A stretch of DNA of 64,000 nucleotides from NCBI RefSeq assembly GCF_003627795.1, contig NZ_CP032684.1, positions 3,966,001-4,030,000 on the forward strand, read 5' to 3'. Below are positions 61,108 through 64,000 of the stretch, piece by piece (position 1 is the stretch's first letter; every line of letters starts with the position of its first letter). The notes under the pieces are model-generated. The model did no database searches, was not told the DNA's origin, and worked only from the letters and a program-made list of their open reading frames with translations. Both the position numbers and the translations under genes were made by a program. The DNA is from Rhizobium sp. CCGE531. Its GTDB lineage: Bacteria; Pseudomonadota; Alphaproteobacteria; Rhizobiales; Rhizobiaceae.

Positions 61108-61767
61108 CTATCGCGCTCCAAAAATCGCGGAGCCAACGCGAACGCTGGTCGCGCCGAAGGCGACGGCGGTTTCGTAGTCGCTCGACATGCCCATCGAGAG
61201 TTTTTCAACGCCTGCCTGTTCGGCGAGCTTTGCGAGCAGGGCGAAATGCGGCCCCGGATTTTCGTCCGCCGGCGGAATGCACATCAGGCCCTCGACCGAA
61301 AGCCCGAGTTCCTTACGGCAAAGATCGACGAAAGCGACGGTATCATCAGGCGCGATACCGGCCTTTTGCGGCTCGAGGCCGGTATTGACCTGCACATAGA
61401 GCCTCAAAGGCTTGCCCTGTCGCTTCATTTCATCGGCGATGGCGCGCGCGATCTTTTCCCGGTCGATCGTCTCGATGACCTCGAACAGCGCCACGGCATC
61501 CGCGGCCTTGTTCGATTGCAGTGGCCCGATCAGGTGCAGCTCGATCCCTGATGTCTCCGCCTTCAGCTCCGGCCACTTGCCCTGGCTTTCCTGCACGCGG
61601 TTTTCGCCGAACACCCGCTGGCCGGCCGAAATCGCCGGGCGAATCTGATCGGCATCGAAGGTCTTGGAAACGGCAACGAGCTGCGCGGAGCCGGCCGCTC
61701 GACCGGCCTGGCGCTCCGCCGCCGCAATATGGGAACGGACTTCGTTCAGGCGCTCTTGAAGTTCCAT
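61108..61767 (-). CDS. YggS family PLP homeostasis protein
   Basis: 219 residues. The PLP Lys is in LVAVSKTFDADQI; GENRVQESQGKWPEL, LHLIGPLQSNKAADAV, YVQVNTGLEPQKAG, LMCIPP and LSMGMSSDYETAVAFGATSVRVGSAIFG are all diagnostic of the YggS/PROSC family, which buffers free PLP. It is divergent from leuS. Confidence 0.94.
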   Translation of the reverse strand: MELQERLNEVRSHIAAAERQAGRAAGSAQLVAVSKTFDADQIRPAISAGQRVFGENRVQESQGKWPELKAETSGIELHLIGPLQSNKAADAVALFEVIETIDREKIARAIADEMKRQGKPLRLYVQVNTGLEPQKAGIAPDDTVAFVDLCRKELGLSVEGLMCIPPADENPGPHFALLAKLAEQAGVEKLSMGMSSDYETAVAFGATSVRVGSAIFGAR

Positions 61768-61968
61768 CTTTCCGCCTCGATATTCGCGCTTGCTTCTTCA
61801 GACTTTGCAGTAACGAGGCTGATGGCCTTTGCCAAGGGCGAATGCGCCGGAATCCGGCTTTGCTTTGCAAGATAAGGCACTTGCTGCACCTGCTAAACTT
61901 GACGCTTGGGTGGTTTCGTGGTGAAGGTCACGCCTTAATCCCCATGATTTTCCGGAATGCAAGAACAG

Positions 61969-64000
61969 ATGTCTATCGAACGTTATAATCCGCGCGACGC
62001 CGAGCCCCGCTGGCAGCAGAAATGGAACGAAGAAGAAGTCTTCGTGACCGACAACGCCGATCCGCGCGAGAAATACTACGTTCTAGAGATGTTTCCCTAT
62101 CCGTCCGGCCGCATCCACATGGGCCATGTGCGCAACTATGCCATGGGCGATGTCGTCGCGCGCTATAAGCGCGCCCGCGGCTACAACGTCCTGCATCCGA
62201 TGGGCTGGGACGCCTTCGGCATGCCGGCGGAAAACGCCGCGCGCGACAACAAGGTGCATCCGAAGGAATGGACCTACCAGAACATCGCCTCGATGCGCAC
62301 CCAGCTGAAGGCCATGGGCCTGTCGCTGGACTGGAGCCGCGAATTCGCGACCTGCGACGTCGATTACTATCACCGGCAGCAGATGCTCTTCATCGACATG
62401 ATGGAGAAGGGCCTGGTCTATCGCAAGAAATCCAAGGTCAATTGGGACCCGGTCGACAATACCGTTCTTGCCAACGAACAGGTCATCGAGGGTCGCGGCT
62501 GGCGCTCCGGTGCTCTCGTCGAGCAGCGCGAACTGACGCAATGGTTCTTCAAGATTACCGAATTCAGCCAGGAGCTGCTGGACGCGCTGGATACGCTGGA
62601 CCATTGGCCGGAAAAAGTGCGGCTGATGCAGAAGAACTGGATCGGCCGGTCCGAGGGCCTGACCGTCCGCTGGGAAATCGTGGCCGAAACCGCCCCCAAC
62701 AGCGATCGCGAAATCACTGTTTACACGACCCGGCCCGATACGCTGTTCGGCGCATCCTTCCTGGCGATCTCGGCCGATCATCCGCTCGCCAAGGAAGCCG
62801 CCGCCAAGGATCCGGCCATTGAAGCCTTCTGCGAGGAATGCCGCCGCGCCGGTACTTCGCTTGCCGCCCTGGAAACGGCGGAAAAGAAGGGCATGGATAC
62901 CGGAATCCGCGTCCGCCATCCCTTTGACCCATCCTGGGAACTGCCTGTCTACATCGCCAATTTCGTGCTGATGGACTATGGCACGGGCGCTATTTTCGGC
63001 TGCCCGTCCGGCGATCAGCGCGACCTGGATTTCGCCCGCAAATACGGCCTGCCCGTCGTGCCCGTCGTCATGCCGAGGGAAGGCGATGCCGCAAGCTTCA
63101 GCGTTGGCGACGTCGCCTATGACGGCGACGGCGTGATGATCAATTCCCGCTTTCTCGACGGCATGGGCATCGAGGAAGCCTTCGAGACGGTGGCAACGAA
63201 GCTCTCGGAAACGAGCCTCGGCAATGCACCGCAGGCCGAACGCAAGGTGAATTTCCGCCTGCGCGACTGGGGTATTTCCCGCCAGCGCTACTGGGGTTGC
63301 CCGATCCCAGTCATCCATTGCGACGATTGCGGCGTGCTGCCTGTGCCGAAGCAGGATCTGCCGGTCAGGCTGCCCGACGACGTGACTTTCGACCAGCCGG
63401 GCAACCCGCTCGATCGGCACGCCACCTGGCGGCATGTCGCCTGCCCGCAATGCGGCAAGGATGCACGGCGTGAAACCGATACGATGGATACCTTCGTCGA
63501 TTCGAGCTGGTATTTCGTCCGTTTCACCGCGCCTTGGGAAAATCAGCCGACCGACAAGGTCGCCGCCAACCACTGGCTGCCCGTCGATCAATATATCGGC
63601 GGCATCGAACACGCGATCCTGCATCTGCTCTATTCGCGCTTCTTCACCCGCGCCATGCGCGAAACCGGCCATCTCGACGTGAAGGAGCCCTTCAAGGGCC
63701 TGTTCACACAAGGCATGGTGGTGCATGAAACCTACAGCCGAGGCAATGGCCTGACACGCGAATGGGTGTCTCCGGCCGATATCAACATCGAGGAAGTGGA
63801 CGGCCAGCGCCGCGCCACGCTGCTCTCGACCGGCGAGAACATCGCCATCGGCTCGATCGAAAAGATGTCAAAGTCGAAGAAGAACGTCGTCGATCCCGAC
63901 GATATCATCGCATCCTACGGCGCAGATACCGCACGCTTCTTCGTGCTCTCCGATTCGCCGCCCGACCGCGACGTCATCTGGTCGGAAGCAGGTGTCGAAG
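61969..64000 (+). CDS. leuS: Leucyl-tRNA synthetase (5' part, runs off the window)
   Basis: 677 residues visible; the gene is cut at the right edge. The HIGH-type motif is [15 protein letters not shown], the editing domain (CP1) has [14 protein letters not shown] and a zinc-like CDDCG...CPQCG segment, and KMSKS is present as [16 protein letters not shown]. The ATG at 61969 is used; an in-frame ATG at 61957 is possible. In rhizobia this gene leads to holA and parB-parA. Confidence 0.96.
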   Translation, partial: MSIERYNPRDAEPRWQQKWNEEEVFVTDNADPREKYYVLEMFPYPSGRIHMGHVRNYAMGDVVARYKRARGYNVLHPMGWDAFGMPAENAARDNKVHPKEWTYQNIASMRTQLKAMGLSLDWSREFATCDVDYYHRQQMLFIDMMEKGLVYRKKSKVNWDPVDNTVLANEQVIEGRGWRSGALVEQRELTQWFFKITEFSQELLDALDTLDHWPEKVRLMQKNWIGRSEGLTVRWEIVAETAPNSDREITVYTTRPDTLFGASFLAISADHPLAKEAAAKDPAIEAFCEECRRAGTSLAALETAEKKGMDTGIRVRHPFDPSWELPVYIANFVLMDYGTGAIFGCPSGDQRDLDFARKYGLPVVPVVMPREGDAASFSVGDVAYDGDGVMINSRFLDGMGIEEAFETVATKLSETSLGNAPQAERKVNFRLRDWGISRQRYWGCPIPVIHCDDCGVLPVPKQDLPVRLPDDVTFDQPGNPLDRHATWRHVACPQCGKDARRETDTMDTFVDSSWYFVRFTAPWENQPTDKVAANHWLPVDQYIGGIEHAILHLLYSRFFTRAMRETGHLDVKEPFKGLFTQGMVVHETYSRGNGLTREWVSPADINIEEVDGQRRATLLSTGENIAIGSIEKMSKSKKNVVDPDDIIASYGADTARFFVLSDSPPDRDVIWSEAGVE

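Noticed and set aside
62083..63726. 547-codon open frame on the minus strand
   Set aside because: Antisense to leuS, no motifs.

Overview
The window is a GC-rich (about 60%) stretch of alphaproteobacterial chromosome, most likely genus Rhizobium. The evidence is the codon use, a direct-repeat GTTC-N7-GTTC LexA box, rhizobial mosaic repeats, an alpha-r14-type small RNA, and a run of genes (leuD, leuB, asd, purH, htpX, acs, trcR, leuS) that in rhizobia lies on the parAB side of the replication origin. No rRNA is present, so the species cannot be fixed. leuS runs off the right edge.

Layout. 1-5.6 kb: a bufferin-type BufB/BufC/DoxX operon, a PhyH-type dioxygenase, a DUF1003 membrane protein, a decayed MFS/TetA relic and a small cupin protein. 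5.66-6.5 kb: an IS5/IS427-type insertion sequence beside tRNA-Ser(CGA). 6.9-13.3 kb: rplU-rpmA, two GNAT genes, then obgE-proB-proA-nadD. 13.35-16.9 kb: an alpha-r14 (NfeR1-like) sRNA with three anti-Shine-Dalgarno loops, then modABC behind a ModE box and a convergent single-domain modE. 17.2-23.2 kb: rsfS, rlmH, an EnvC-like factor, ctpA, a polysaccharide deacetylase and rppH. 23.2-30.1 kb (minus strand): bfr and bfd, and the SOS cassette imuA-imuB-dnaE2 behind a LexA box. 30.3-43.2 kb: housekeeping genes including leuD, leuB, asd, dps, a lytic transglycosylase, carbonic anhydrase and pdxY, plus two parS-like 16-mers. 43.5-58.7 kb: a 1596-residue NAD-glutamate dehydrogenase, an MFS permease, purH, a heparinase-like protein, rsmB, htpX, an SDH assembly factor and acs. 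58.9-64 kb: trcR, an IS110-family element, a YggS-type PLP protein and leuS.

How the parts work together. obgE-proB-proA overlap by a few bases and nadD follows directly, so they look co-transcribed. The molybdate importer is probably shut by ModE when molybdate is sufficient. ImuA/ImuB/DnaE2 form the SOS mutasome. Bfd and Bfr form an iron storage and release pair. EnvC-like protein, CtpA and the transglycosylase act on the envelope.

The most interesting signal is the IS110 element. Its 152-nt leader upstream of the transposase carries short segments that match, in the expected order, the left and right halves of the target and the left donor end around a CT core. It therefore looks like a bridge-RNA locus programmed to insert into the dispersed intergenic palindromes of this genome; an unoccupied copy of the same target lies at 34585-34597.
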